This document shows positions 11,668-22,845 of a DNA stretch of 64,000 bases, piece after piece. The stretch is from Isoperla grammatica (Eukaryota > Arthropoda > Insecta > Plecoptera > Perlodidae), in assembly GCA_945910005.1 (NCBI GenBank), contig CAMDTW010000562.1:68501-132500 (forward strand), read 5' to 3'. The notes below the pieces were generated by a model, which did no database searches, was not told the origin of the DNA, and saw nothing but the letters and a program-made list of their open reading frames with translations. Numbering within the stretch: position 1 is the stretch's first letter; every line of letters begins with the position of its first letter. The translations under genes and the position numbers were made by a program.

Positions 11668-11835
11668 ATTTCCAGCAATGTATTTTGTATTTTGAGTATT
11701 TTCAAAATACATATGTATTTTTGTATTTGAAATACAAAATTGTCAATGTATTTGTATCTTGTATTTGAAAATACTGTGTTGTGAAGTATTTTGTATTTCA
11801 AATACATTTTTTTGAGTATTTTGCCCATCTCTACC
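11668..11835. mobile_element. Possible hAT-like element remnant rich in GTATTTGAAATAC motifs
   Basis: The sequence alternates between TGTATTTCAAATACA-like and reverse-complement blocks and ends TATTTTGCCCATCTCTAC. The reverse complement begins GTAGAGATGGGCAAAATA, a style seen at ends of some hAT-type elements. I cannot find the opposite terminus or a target duplication, so this may be a fragment or simply low-complexity AT-rich sequence. Confidence 0.35.
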
Positions 11836-12346
11836 CACCCCCCTACAACATTTTAAAACGACGTAGGTAAAAACAAAAACTTATCGGTACGTAAAAGTCA
11901 AGTGGCATGCTTTAGATGTGCTTGACAGTTTCTGAGAAACTGGGTCTGGTCAATTGACGACAAAGTCTGAAACACGGGCAAAAATGTACAATGGTGTTAC
12001 AAAATATTCATCTCATAATTGATGATAATGTTAAAATAGGTTCCACGTCATGTATCTAAAATCAAGATGGGATTTGACTAATATTTATTTATTTCACTAA
12101 TTTTGTTTGGTAGAACTTGTTCCATTTTTTATAAAGGATCGAAGGCCTTTATTTCAGGAAAACACAACACATTATATAGCGTTACAAGTTTTTCAGAAGG
12201 ATATCTTGAAGGTTGTCGAGTAATCGACAGGGTTATAATATATATAATCTCATACACCTGTTTCCAAAATCGGGTCAAGGAGTGGTTAGCCACCAAATCC
12301 TTGGGCATAGATATTTGCTAACATCGGCTTGCAAGGCCTGTCATGA
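11836..12346. other. Spacer before the TTC microsatellite
   Basis: No supported gene. A 72-codon frame at 12103-12321 has no recognisable homology. Confidence 0.5.
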
Positions 12347-12752
12347 TTCTTCTTCTTCTTCTTCTTCTTCTTCTTCTTCTTCTTCTGCTTCTTCTTCTTC
12401 TTCTTCTTCTTCTTCTTCTTCTTCTTCTTCTTCTTCTTCTTCTTCTTCTTCTTCTTCTTCTTCTTCTTCTTCTTCTTCTTCTTCTTCTTCTTCTTCTTCT
12501 TCTTCTTCTTCTTCTTCTTCTTCTTCTTCTTCTTCTTCTTCTTCTTCTTCTTCTTCTTCTTCTTCTTCTTCTTCTTCTTCTTCTTCTTCTTCTTCTTCTT
12601 CTTCTTCTTCTTCTTCTTCTTCTTCTTCTTCTTCTTCTTCTTCTTCTTCTTCTTCTTCTTCTTCTTCTTCTTCTTCTTCTTCTTCTTCTTCTTCTTCTTC
12701 TTCTTCTTCTTCTTCTTCTTCTTCTTCTTCTTCTTCTTCTTCTTCTTCTTCT
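12347..12752. repeat. (TTC)n / (GAA)n microsatellite, about 135 repeats
   Basis: 406 bp of near-perfect TTC with a single interruption (a G at about 12387). It produces artificial poly-Ser, poly-Leu, poly-Glu and poly-Arg frames on both strands, which are not genes. Long GAA/TTC tracts of this kind are known to form triplex DNA and to be length-unstable. Confidence 0.99.
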
Positions 12753-13148
12753 GCCGCCAACCAATTTACTCCATTTTCCTCGATCTTCTCAAAGTCCTCG
12801 TGTTTCGATGTCTTCCCGCACTTCGCTTCTCTCTTGGAAATCATTTTTCAGTTGGTCCTCCCACTTTTCCCTTGGTCTGCCAGGTCTCCTGATGTTCACG
12901 TTTACTCTTTCAAATGTCCATACCAGCTCAGTCTCTCTCTCTCCCTATTTTGAGCCAAAGGTTTTCGACTACAACTTTCTTTCTTATTTCTTTACTTCTA
13001 AATTTGTCAATCTCTGATTTACCAGCTATACATCTTACAAACTTCATTTCTGCCGCTTGCATTCTATTGGAATGTATCTCCCCCAAACTCAAAACTCAAC
13101 TCAAGCGCAACTAAATTAGTGTATATAGTGTATTAGTATGTATGTAGT
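12753..13148. other. Single-copy spacer
   Basis: CT-rich sequence (12770-12960) that becomes AT-rich. No supported gene. Confidence 0.5.
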
Positions 13149-13208
13149 GTATTAGCACAGATAACTAATTAACTACCTGCGTAGTTAATTAGTTATCTGT
13201 GGTATTAG
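13149..13208. repeat. 46-bp perfect hairpin flanked by 7-bp direct repeats
   Basis: Arms at 13156-13176 and 13181-13201 are exact 21-bp reverse complements separated by CTGC. The hairpin is bordered immediately by GTATTAG on both sides (13149-13155 and 13202-13208), which looks like a target-site duplication. The surrounding DNA already contains related GTGTATTAG words, so chance or local slippage cannot be excluded. Confidence 0.85.
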
Positions 13209-13452
13209 TGTGTATAGTATATCGTGCTTTACGATGTACTCGACAGCTATAGGTGCATATGACGTCGGACGAATCAGATCCATTGCACATAGCCGGAGTA
13301 GTCATAAGGGAATCCACAATAAAGGAAGGGGGAGAGTTGGAGGGTTAACGGGTTTTAGGGGGTTGGGCAGTTGGTGGGCGATTGGATTGTAAAGAGGTCT
13401 GGCAAGTATGAAGAAGCAAGAAAGTAGGAAAAAAAAACACGATTATAGACAC
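13209..13452. other. Spacer before the 33-bp array
   Basis: Contains a G-rich stretch (13320-13390) and an A-rich stretch near 13430. No gene is evident. Confidence 0.5.
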
Positions 13453-15231
13453 GTGAGATGAATATACAGGAATGACAAACAAAACACGGGAGATGAATAC
13501 AAAAATGACAAACAAAACACGTGATATGAATACAGGAATGACAAACAAAACACGGGAGATAAATACAGGAATGACAAACAAAACACGGGAGATGAATACA
13601 GGAATGACAAACAAAACACGGGAGATGAATACAGGAATGACAACGAAACACGTGATATGAATACAGGAATGACAAACGAAACACATGATATGAATACAGG
13701 AATGACAAACAAAACACATGATATGAATACAGGAATGACAAACAAAACACGTGATATGAATACAGGAATGACAAACAAAACACTTGATATGAATACAGGA
13801 ATGACAAACGAAACACATGATATGAATACAGGAATGACAAACAAAACACGTGATATGAATACAGGAATGACAAACGAAACACTTGATATGAATACAGGAA
13901 TGACAAACGAAACACATGATATGAATACAGGAATGACAAACAAAACACGTGATATGAATACAGGAATGACAAACAAAACACGTGATATGAATACAGGAAT
14001 GACAAACGAAACACTTGATATGAATACAGGAATGACAAACGAAACACTTGATATGAATACAGGAATGACAAACAAAACACGTGATATGAATACAGGAATG
14101 ACAAACAAAACACGTGATATGAATACAGGAATGACAAACGAAACACGTGATATGAATACAGGAATGACAAACGAAACATGTGATATTAATACAGGAATGA
14201 CAAACGAAACACGTGATATGAATACAGGAATGACAAACAAAACACGTGATATGAATACAGGAATGACAAACGAAACACGTGATATGAATACAGGAATGAC
14301 AAACAAAACACGTGATATGAATACAGGAATGACAAACGAAACACGTGATATGAATACAGGAATGACAAACAAAACACGTGATATGAATACAGGAATGACA
14401 AACAAAACACGTGATATGAATACAGGAATGACAAACAAAACACGGGAGATGAATACAGGAATGACAAACGAAACATGTGATATTAATACAGGAATGACAA
14501 ACGAAACACGTGATATGAATACAGGAATGACAAACAAAACACGTGATATGAATACAGGAATGACAAACAAAACACGTGATATGAATACAGGAATGACAAA
14601 CGAAACACGTGATATGAATACAGGAATGACAAACGAAACACGTGATATGAATACAGGAATGACAAACAAAACACGTGATATGAATACAGGAATGACAAAC
14701 GAAACACGTGATATGAATACAGGAATGACAAACGAAACATGTGATATTAATACAGGAATGACAAACGAAACACGTGATATGAATACAGGAATGACAAACA
14801 AAACACGTGATATGAATACAGGAATGACAAACGAAACACGTGATATGAATACAGGAATGACAAACAAAACACGTGATATGAATACAGGAATGACAAACAA
14901 AACACGTGATATGAATACAGGAATGACAAACAAAACACGTGATATGAATACAGGAATGACAAACGAAACACGTGATATGAATACAGGAATGACAAACGAA
15001 ACATGTGATATTAATACAGGAATGACAAACGAAACACGTGATATGAATACAGGAATGACAAACGAAACACGTGATATGAATACAGGAATGACAAACAAAA
15101 CACGTGATATGAATACAGGAATGACAAACGAAACACGTGATATGAATACAGGAATGACAAACGAAACACGTGATATAAATACAGGAATGACAAACGAAAC
15201 ATGTGATATTAATACAGGAATGACAAACGAA
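13453..15231. repeat. 33-bp minisatellite, about 54 copies
   Basis: The unit contains ATGAATACAGGAATGACAAA followed by CAAAACACGTGAT (33 bp; plus-strand period MNTGMTNKTRD). Being a multiple of three without stops, it yields frames of 558 codons (plus, 13657-15333) and 637 and 627 codons (minus). They coexist in the same DNA and are best read as artefacts. The left end (13453-13640) is the most divergent, with GGGAG in place of GTGAT and a 1-bp deletion near 13643. A variant with TGTGATATTAATACAGG recurs at about 14178, 14475, 14739, 15003 and 15200, showing blocks of 8-9 units. Confidence 0.96.
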
Positions 15232-17340
15232 ATGCACGAGAAGCCTCTTTGCGGGCACCGGTCACCACGAGGAGGGCCCGTTATATTTGCGACACTTGTA
15301 GCTCTCAAAAGATATATCCACGTCATAAAATAAATAGGAACAATCTAACTAATAAACCACCAAACCATTTTGATTCGTATAACCAGCTCGGTTGTATTCG
15401 TATCTTGTAGAAGAGAATACAGCAGGATGGCAATCAAGGTCAGAGAATAACCCAAGTAATGATGAGATCTTAAATCAGGCCCCAACCAAAGAAGATATCA
15501 TTGGCGAAGCTAAAATATTGTTGTCTACGAATTACACTGAAACCACTGTAGGAATGCAATTTTCAATGTTTAATGCACATTTTATGACTCCACTAACAAC
15601 GTATGCACACGTTCATACTTACATGTAGATGTGAGATCTGTGTTTGTGTTTGCCAACGTTGCCGATGCCTCGTGATAGCGACGGCGCAGCTTTTTGTTCT
15701 CGTAGGTTATGGAAAGATTGAAAGTGTTCGTATTAAAAATATCTTCGGGTTGGATGGCGACGTCAAATCAAGTTTGTTCTCGATACTGTAAAACATAGAG
15801 ATCGATCCGGCTGAGTTGATATGTCCCTGTCACAACGGGTCTTACAGGTGACAGTAGCTGATGTGGGAACTGATCGTATCGAGTCATTGATGTGCTAAGG
15901 AGTTAACTTGAGGGAAAAGTGATCTGATAGGCATGGGAGTTGGCTTGCCGCGATATAATCTGTCATTCAGTTCGGCAATAATGTTGATCGAACGCCGAGG
16001 AAATGGGGGACTCGAGGCCGTGGCTTTGTTGGCGTAGGCATGTTAGGTGCGATGTAAATCTTCAGCAGTTGAGTAGGAGTTTAGTTGTCAACTCGGAACT
16101 ATAATCGGATTACATGTTGTCAATATAAGGATAAACAACCGCTGGGGGCTTCTTCAGTTCCCACGATGGAGATCATCAAGGCCGAGAAGCGGACGCGTAG
16201 TTTGATCGAAATCTTAAAACGTTTTAAAAGAATTTCGATAATCTGTTGTACATTCTTCAGCTAAGTGGCTTTATCACAACAAGCTGGTATTGATGTTTTA
16301 TTTCAGCAATGTGACAATAAACAATACAAATTCATAATTCCAATATTGTAAAACCTTAACCAATTGATATTTTTAAAATTGATATTAATAATTTTACAGT
16401 GATCGATTGATGACTTTATGTTGAGGTTTCAACCGTTAAAATTAATCTATAGTTGGGCCAGGCATTTGGTACACTGTGAATGTATGGGTTCGGGGTATAT
16501 TGTTCTAACCCGAACCTGTTGTTCAAAAGGTACATTTTTGGGTAGGGATAATAGGCCTCGACTCCATTCATTCACTTTATGTAGGTATACTGGCCACGCC
16601 GTAAGAAGCAAGAGACGGTCGCTCCACGCGGTCTATTTCAACGATATTCGCCGCGGGATTTCTCCATACCTGCTTGTTATTGTTCACTGCATTGACAGCA
16701 GCGACCGTGATGCGACCTCACCACGCCTTACAACAGACGTGCGATATTATCAGTACAATAGCCGAGGCATGTAAACGAGATGCAACCAGATTAAGGTTGG
16801 TAGTTGTCACATGCGTCACGTCACTGTTACATAATACATAACGAAGCCACATTCCAAGTTAATTTGACGAGACTTTATTTACTTTTTTATTAATCAAGGG
16901 TTACATTAAAGCAAAGCCAAATACATTTTACATGCATTCAGTACAACAAGTATAAGGCTTGATGCCTTGATTCCCTAGCAACCCTGGCCCGAGTGTAGAA
17001 CTATTCCAGTTTAATGCTACATGTTCGTAAGTATATTCTTGTCTGGTCTGTAACATGATCTGAACAAGCTAATGTCTGTATTGGGTGCTTCAGTTTAGTT
17101 TCAGTTCCATCAAATTGTATTCGCATGTTTGTTCTACAACAGGTTACAGTTCAGGTATTCAACAGGTTTAAAAACAAACAGGGAAACCCATAAAGGTTTA
17201 GCAAACTTGTGTGTGCTTTCAAGTTGCACTGTGATACCTCTGTCGGTATAGACATTAAAATAGGTACGAAACGAACTAGTTCTCTCTAGACACTCATTAC
17301 AGACACGTAACACACCCACCAACAATGATATTTTATTGAC
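15232..17340. other. 2.1-kb single-copy region, no supported gene
   Basis: The largest frame is 118 codons on the plus strand at 16418-16774 (starts MLRFQPLKL, rich in R, S and H). I recognise no domain in it and it has no repeat explanation, so it is the only non-repeat frame above 115 codons here. It may be chance. The segment 15640-16220 is more GC-balanced than its neighbours. No RNA gene or splice structure could be supported. Confidence 0.45.
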
Positions 17341-17528
17341 ATTAAGGCTACGCTTGACACAAATTTGACTGGGATTTCATATGTCCGTCTCCATCAGACG
17401 CGACGCGAAGCGACCATTGGTCAAACATTTCAACGCGGCATCGCGCGACAACTTAATTCTTCGTTGTGATTGGTCAAATATAATTTTCGTTGCGTTGCGC
17501 CGCGTCCATGAAAACCCGGCTTAACGTT
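17341..17528. mobile_element. Candidate foldback/MITE with GC-rich subterminal arms
   Basis: The left part carries GGGATTTCAT and then GACGCGACGCGAAGCG. The reverse complement of the right part reads GGGTTTTCAT and then GACGCGGCGCAACGC, with about 18 extra bases in the left arm. The outer edges resemble each other weakly (TTAAGGC against TTAAGCC). This fits a degenerate inverted-repeat element; no target duplication was verified. Confidence 0.4.
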
Positions 17529-17569
17529 AGTATAAAATAAATGCAAAGAACATAGCATAGCTGAGACCA

Positions 17570-17730
17570 GGGACTCGAACCTGAGCCGAACCTGAACATA
17601 AACCCGTAAATACCGTTATTTTTCCTGAACCTGAACCCGAACCTGAAACTATATTTTTGAATCGCCAAAACCCAAACCCGAATCTGAACCTGAATACACA
17701 CATTTCGAAAACCTGAGCTGGAACCTGATC
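17570..17730. repeat. Degenerate GAACCT/GAACCC hexamer tract
   Basis: Irregular repeats of CCTGAACCCGAA-like words are spread over about 150 bp. A second, shorter patch of the same words lies at 18508-18610, so the two are probably related fragments of a decayed simple-sequence array. Confidence 0.7.
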
Positions 17731-18689
17731 CGTAATAATTTAAGGTACTAGTGGTTTAGGTTCGAAAAGAAATAAGATCATAATATCAAAACCGTCGAAG
17801 TTGATAATCGCTCAAAATCTCACAAACTATTGAAAACGAAATATTCTTAATTTTTGGGTATGGTCAGTTATGCACGTTGGCTTGCCTTGCCTTGGAGCCA
17901 GGTTATACCTATGTGCGATGGAGGGGAGGATTCTTTCTTCCGCAAAGCCTCTGCGTTTCCGAGAAAACTTAGAAATACTACATGTTACACCGAACACAGT
18001 AGCCAGTAGGAGTTTTGAGTTCATCGCGCCGTTACTCACTCGTTGGTTTTGTGATAGTGTTCTTATCGATTAATGAAATTCAAAATACGGGAACTTTTTA
18101 CGTTTTTGACCGACCAAAATGGATGCAAGGCTGGAATCAAAATAAGATAGTTCTTTCGTGAGCAATTTCAAGAGCAAAGCACATACGAAATAATGTTGCA
18201 CGTATACTTGTGATGTATAATAGTAGTAGACGTCTATTGATTACTACATGTGGCTATATATACATGTAACGGATTGTTTTGAACTTATAAACAGTGGAAT
18301 GTGATGTATTGTTAAAACCACATATTAATATTCAGTAATACACAATGTGCGAAAACATTTCCTGACAGATTACATTATATGACCTCCCCCCCCCCCCCCC
18401 CCATTCCCGCCCCCCAACCAATAGATATTTGTGTATACATCAATGAACACATTCAAAGAAAGTAGGTTCTCGTAAACTTCATGCTAAAATCAACTGTAAA
18501 TGGAAGTGAACCTGAACCCGAACCCGAATTCTCATTTTGATATAACCTGGACACCGAAACTGAAGCGATATCTTTACAATCGCTGAATCTGAACCCGAAA
18601 CTGAACCGAAATGGATGAGACTCCTCTATTTGTAGTAGACTTCAAATATGTGTGTGATAGATGTTTGCACACGCTTCACTTTACATACA
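17731..18689. other. Single-copy spacer containing a 17-C homopolymer
   Basis: No supported gene. A C run occupies 18386-18402, and 18508-18610 holds GAACCC-type degenerate repeats. A 67-70-codon frame pair at 17827-18073 is open on both strands and unrecognised. Confidence 0.5.
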
Positions 18690-18847
18690 CGCAACCCAAG
18701 ACAAACTTTCATATGCTCTCGTCACAGGCGAGGTACTCGTAGCCAATCAACGATCGGTATTTGCGCGCGCTTGTCTCGGGCGGTTCGCTGGTTGGCTACG
18801 AGTGCCTCGCCTGTGACGAAAGCACATGTAAGGTAGTCTTGGGTTGC
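18690..18847. mobile_element. Foldback (MITE-like) element, arms of about 57 bp
   Basis: The arm at 18691-18748 begins GCAACCCAAGACA and includes TCGTCACAGGCGAGG. The arm at 18791-18846 is its reverse complement with few mismatches (GTGCCTCGCCTGTGACGA ... GTCTTGGGTTGC). The central loop of about 42 bases is rich in CG (TTGCGCGCGCTTG). The structure is typical of short non-autonomous DNA elements. The flanks share ATAC but no convincing target duplication is seen. Confidence 0.65.
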
Positions 18848-19849
18848 CCATACCTCACATTATACATCATTTATAGATATACTTACTAAAGTCAATCATA
18901 AGATGACAATTTTCCTTACTTTTGAAGCTAGAGTTTCAACGCACGTGACATTATAAAGTGATGAAGTTAGTTTGAAGCTGGGAGTGGTCACTATTGCAAA
19001 GAGAAAGGGTGGCTATCCTGGAGTGAGTTCTGATATTTTATATTCAGTTATCTGTAAACGCCTGTGAAAGCGTAGGCCTAATGTTACCGTGTTTAGTGTT
19101 CTTACGTATACCATGAATGGTAAGCAGAAGTGAAGTGTTATATTGGGAGCAATATGAAATATATTTGTGTTATATAATCTGCGGAGACATCCGTTGTGAA
19201 TAATCCTGACTTTCTTCATGCTACAGCCTAGGACGTTACGTGGTCTACGGGGGCTGGTATGAGTGGCATCTTATCAGTCGTTTCATTACATACTTGGAAT
19301 AAAGTGCATATTTCTTCACTGTACCACATTAGCTCACGGATGATTACGTACCTAATGAGTTATATAGTTTTAACAAATTCAAGCCGCGTCAGCCTTGGCT
19401 ACAAAGACAATAGAAGCTCCAGGCAATGCGCCTATGCAATACGTCGAATGTCCAAGCGTTCACTAAAAGCTGAGCGTGTGCCATAAAATGAGCCGAGATA
19501 AATCTTAAGTTTTTCGTTTTGCCACTGTCCGTGCAGGGTCACGGTTGACACCGGTCGAACGCTGAGGATTGCGATGGTAATATGCGGCACGAGCGTATCT
19601 CACTTAGTGTACAGTTCTGGACATGAAACCAAAGACCATTCAGATCTTTATGAACAAATACTGGACATGATACGAAACTATTTTTAATGGCAATTTGTTG
19701 CTCAAAATAATGTTCAATTCATACTGAAAGATGAAAGGGACAGTTTGCACTTGTCTCAAATTTACCGTTAAATCCAATTGCCACTAAGTTGGTTATTGAA
19801 GTTGTTGGTACTTCACTGACCTTGTAGCGCACCTTCCCTATTCACTATT
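18848..19849. other. Single-copy spacer
   Basis: About 1 kb with only short unrecognised frames (68 and 75 codons). No repeats or RNA genes are evident. Confidence 0.5.
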
Positions 19850-19977
19850 CAAATTGGCGCCTAACTTGTGGGGTTTTGCTACAATTGGCGCCCAACTGGT
19901 GGGGTTTTGCTACAATTGGCGCCCAACTGGTGGGGTTTTGCTACAATTGGCGCCCAACTGGTGGGGTTTTGCTACAA
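19850..19977. repeat. 31-bp tandem repeat (4 copies) resembling a tRNA-Lys primer-binding site
   Basis: The unit is ACAATTGGCGCCCAACTGG followed by TGGGGTTTTGCT; starts at 19881 and 19912 give 31 bp. The first copy is diverged (GGCGCCTAACTTGTGGGG). TGGCGCCCAAC plus GTGGGG closely resembles TGGCGCCCAACGTGGGGC, the lysine-tRNA primer-binding sequence of many LTR retroelements. I see no LTR nearby. Confidence 0.85.
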
Positions 19978-20389
19978 CCTGAATATGAACAATGTTTTCA
20001 AAAGATAGCGCGGTCGCCGTATACGTACGAGTGCGTGCAGTATGCTTTAGACTGAATGTGTCTATGTCAAGCAAAACAAATGTCTGTGGAAGGGCGGGTG
20101 AATTCTTCATGAAGGAAATCCCCTTGCTAACCTTTGTCACTTTAAATATGTTTCGGTCTCGGAAAGTGAGAACCACTCGTTGTCTTCGAAAATCTTAATT
20201 GGGAAGGTCTGTTATAAGTTATATCATGTGTACACTTTGTCTGAAAACACATCGTCACCAATCGGCAATCGTCCATCTAGTCTAAAGAGAGCTAACCAGA
20301 GGATCGGGGTCATGTCTTAGATCATGTCTTGCAGAACATTGCCGTACAAATGGCTTTAGCTCCCAGCACATCGTGGCAACAACGTATAA
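19978..20389. other. Single-copy spacer
   Basis: Short frames only (68 codons plus, 88 codons minus) without recognisable domains. Confidence 0.5.
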
Positions 20390-20560
20390 GGCTAAGTTCC
20401 CATGCTTGCGTTTTGCCAACCCACTGCGTTGAGGCAGATTACTTAAATTTTGTTTAAGTTTCAAAATCAACGCATCAAGCTCGCGGATCATAGGACGTGT
20501 TGAAAGAAAGACATTATGCAGTGGTCTGCGTTGGAAAAACGCAAGCATGGCACTTTGCGG
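20390..20560. mobile_element. Candidate foldback element with arms of about 35 bp
   Basis: The left arm (about 20391-20425) contains CCCATGCTTGCGTTTTGCC. The right arm (about 20524-20558) contains GGAAAAACGCAAGCATGGCA, its near reverse complement. The spacer is about 95 bp and AT-rich. No target duplication was identified. Confidence 0.5.
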
Positions 20561-20785
20561 TTTTGGAGTCCACAGACCCCGACACTACAGAGGATTCAGA
20601 GAATTCTGAATTCTATACTCTATAACGTTGCGAAGGCTGTGGAATCTAACGCTGCTGGTTTGTACATCATTTGTTTTAAATTTACAAACGTTTTGCAAAC
20701 GCAAATTGTGGGCTTTAAAAACGCTATCGTTGATTTGCTCTGTACGTCTAAATTGAGGTCCCGACCCGAGCGATGCGAGCGATGC

Positions 20786-21085
20786 GAGCTGGCTCTGTTT
20801 GCTAGACCGGTCGCTTGGACCACAGTGGCACGTTCCCTACTAACTAGGCTTACATACATTGAGCTGGCTCTGTTTGCTAGACCGGTCGCTTGGACCACAG
20901 TGGCACGTTCCGTACTAACTAGGCTTACATACATTGAGCTGGCTCTGTTTGCTAGACCGGTCGCTTGGACCACAGTGGCACGTTCCGTACTAAATAGGCT
21001 TACATACATTGAGCTGGCTCTGTTTGCTAGACCGGTCGCTTGGACCACAGTGGCACGTTCCCTACTAACTAGGCTTACATACATT
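20786..21085. repeat. 75-bp tandem repeat, 4 copies
   Basis: Copies start GAGCTGGCTCTGTTTGCTAG at 20786, 20861, 20936 and 21011 and are nearly identical (differences only at CCCTAC/CCGTAC and ACTAGG/AATAGG). The period is 25 codons, so a 204-codon plus frame (20516-21130) and a 154-codon minus frame both pass through it. I see no reason to prefer either as coding. Confidence 0.95.
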
Positions 21086-22845
21086 GCTCACGTCACAGTT
21101 CTAGTGCAATACGATGTAAGTGTTAACTGACTCTAGGCTTGCCCACGACCAACACTGGACTTTATGCTGTTACTGATCTCGTATTCCAATTATTTTTTTT
21201 CATTGTTACCATCTTTACTGTCTTAAAGTCAAGTTAACTTGTTGCGGATCGAATAAAGTTACGTCCAGCAATGCCTATGTGGGCGATGTAGTGCCTAAGT
21301 CACTGCCAGTGTGAACCGGGCATGGGAGGAAGTGGTATTGTGGAAGACGGGGAAATTTTGTGATTCCCTTTGAGTCTTATATAATATTGCAACAAATGTT
21401 GTAATTTAATTACCACTTAGTGACTCGTTATCCCCACCCTTGCAGAGCATTTCAAAATGGCAACATTTGCAGCATCTTGTAAAATTCCACTTGATGACAT
21501 TTCTTATTGCGGGCGACCACGACCCAACATGGCTGCACACTAGTCCTCTTAGACCAATGTCTTATTTGTTGCGAATGCCGTCAGTTAAAAATCAAACAGT
21601 ACTACCAGTACTACTAAACGGACTTACTTGTAAATTGTAGCTCTAATATAAACAACATGCAACCATTATTATACTGATGTATGACGAGAAAGGCTTGCGT
21701 TAGAGATATTTGGGACTTTGGGGCTTGTCAAATGTTCTTCCATTGCACAGATTTTCGTGCCGAAGAAATGTTAGCAAGTACAATAAAATCAACCCCTTAA
21801 TAATAGCATACTTTATAATTCTACTCTCTAGGTCTAATCAATCATATGTTTAATAAAAGGGTACCATGTAATTTATCATCATTTTATACAATATATTATT
21901 CAATCAAACTTTCTTATAAACCTGTGGTAGAAGCATTTTATTTGCAAACAAATTGGATTTAAATTAACATTCATTTTGATATTTATAATATACACGATTA
22001 CATCTAATTAAAATTCCCCGTTTTCTATCTTTTGAGAACAATTCAGTCCTTTATTATATTTACAGAATTTCTTTCAAAACCGTTTGACATCTGTTTTTGT
22101 TTCGAGTGAATTGTATAATACCAATATTTGGGTACTGTAGTGGGTAATCAAGACCGCTGTGGAGCCACGCCACTCATTCATTATACAGTTAAGTTAACAT
22201 ATTTGAAAAAGAGGAGGAAATCTTTTGTCGAAGAAGTTACAGAGTGGATACAGTTAGCAACACCATGTAGACGAAATACACTTTTATACGATGTGATTGA
22301 CTTCGCAAGACTGATATTTTAAAGTCATTAAAGTTGAGGGACTGAAAATGCTGTTCAATTGGATGGGAGGAGAGGGGGGAGGAGATGGGGGACTTAAGGA
22401 TAAACCATACTCCCTCCCTAGTCCTTAATTATTATCCTTACATAAATTTGCATGAGCCATGTCTTGAGGACTTGGGTCCATTTGTTTATTTTTATATTAT
22501 TTATTAATATCATTATAAACTTGTTACGTGGTTATGATAGATCAGGAAATCTTTGGTGAACCTACGCTATATATAGGAACGACTATGCATGCTGATCCGA
22601 ACTTAGTCACAGTTAAAAGTGACTCGCGACTGCAGATTGGGTTAAGAAATCAGCGACACTGATAGGTTACTGACGTAGTGGGTGGAGTGTACAGTTGATA
22701 AGAGTTCGTAGTGCAAGAATGGAGGAAGGAAATGGTGGCCATTTACTCACAAGTTGGGACCATCTTAAAAACTTACATTACCAGAAGAATATATTCTGTA
22801 TAGTCTGGACTCTTATTGTAGATTGTCATTAGTCCAACCTCCGGC
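21086..22845. other. 1.8-kb single-copy region
   Basis: Mostly AT-rich. Frames do not exceed 66 codons. A purine-rich patch (GGGAGGAGAGGGGGGAGGAG) lies near 22365-22385. No gene supported. Confidence 0.5.

Noticed and set aside
12213..13017. Open frames encoding long poly-Ser, poly-Leu, poly-Glu and poly-Arg
   Set aside because: All come from the TTC microsatellite read in different frames on both strands; no flanking coding sequence is recognised.
13345..15333. Open frames of 558, 627 and 637 codons on both strands, the minus ones Cys/His-rich or Val/Ile/Phe-rich
   Set aside because: They overlap one another on opposite strands and arise from a stop-free 33-bp repeat; the Cys/His spacing is a repeat by-product, not a zinc-binding fold.
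19850..19977. LTR retrotransposon or endogenous retrovirus at this site
   Set aside because: Only the primer-site-like word is present; I see no LTR pair, polypurine tract, gag or pol frame nearby.
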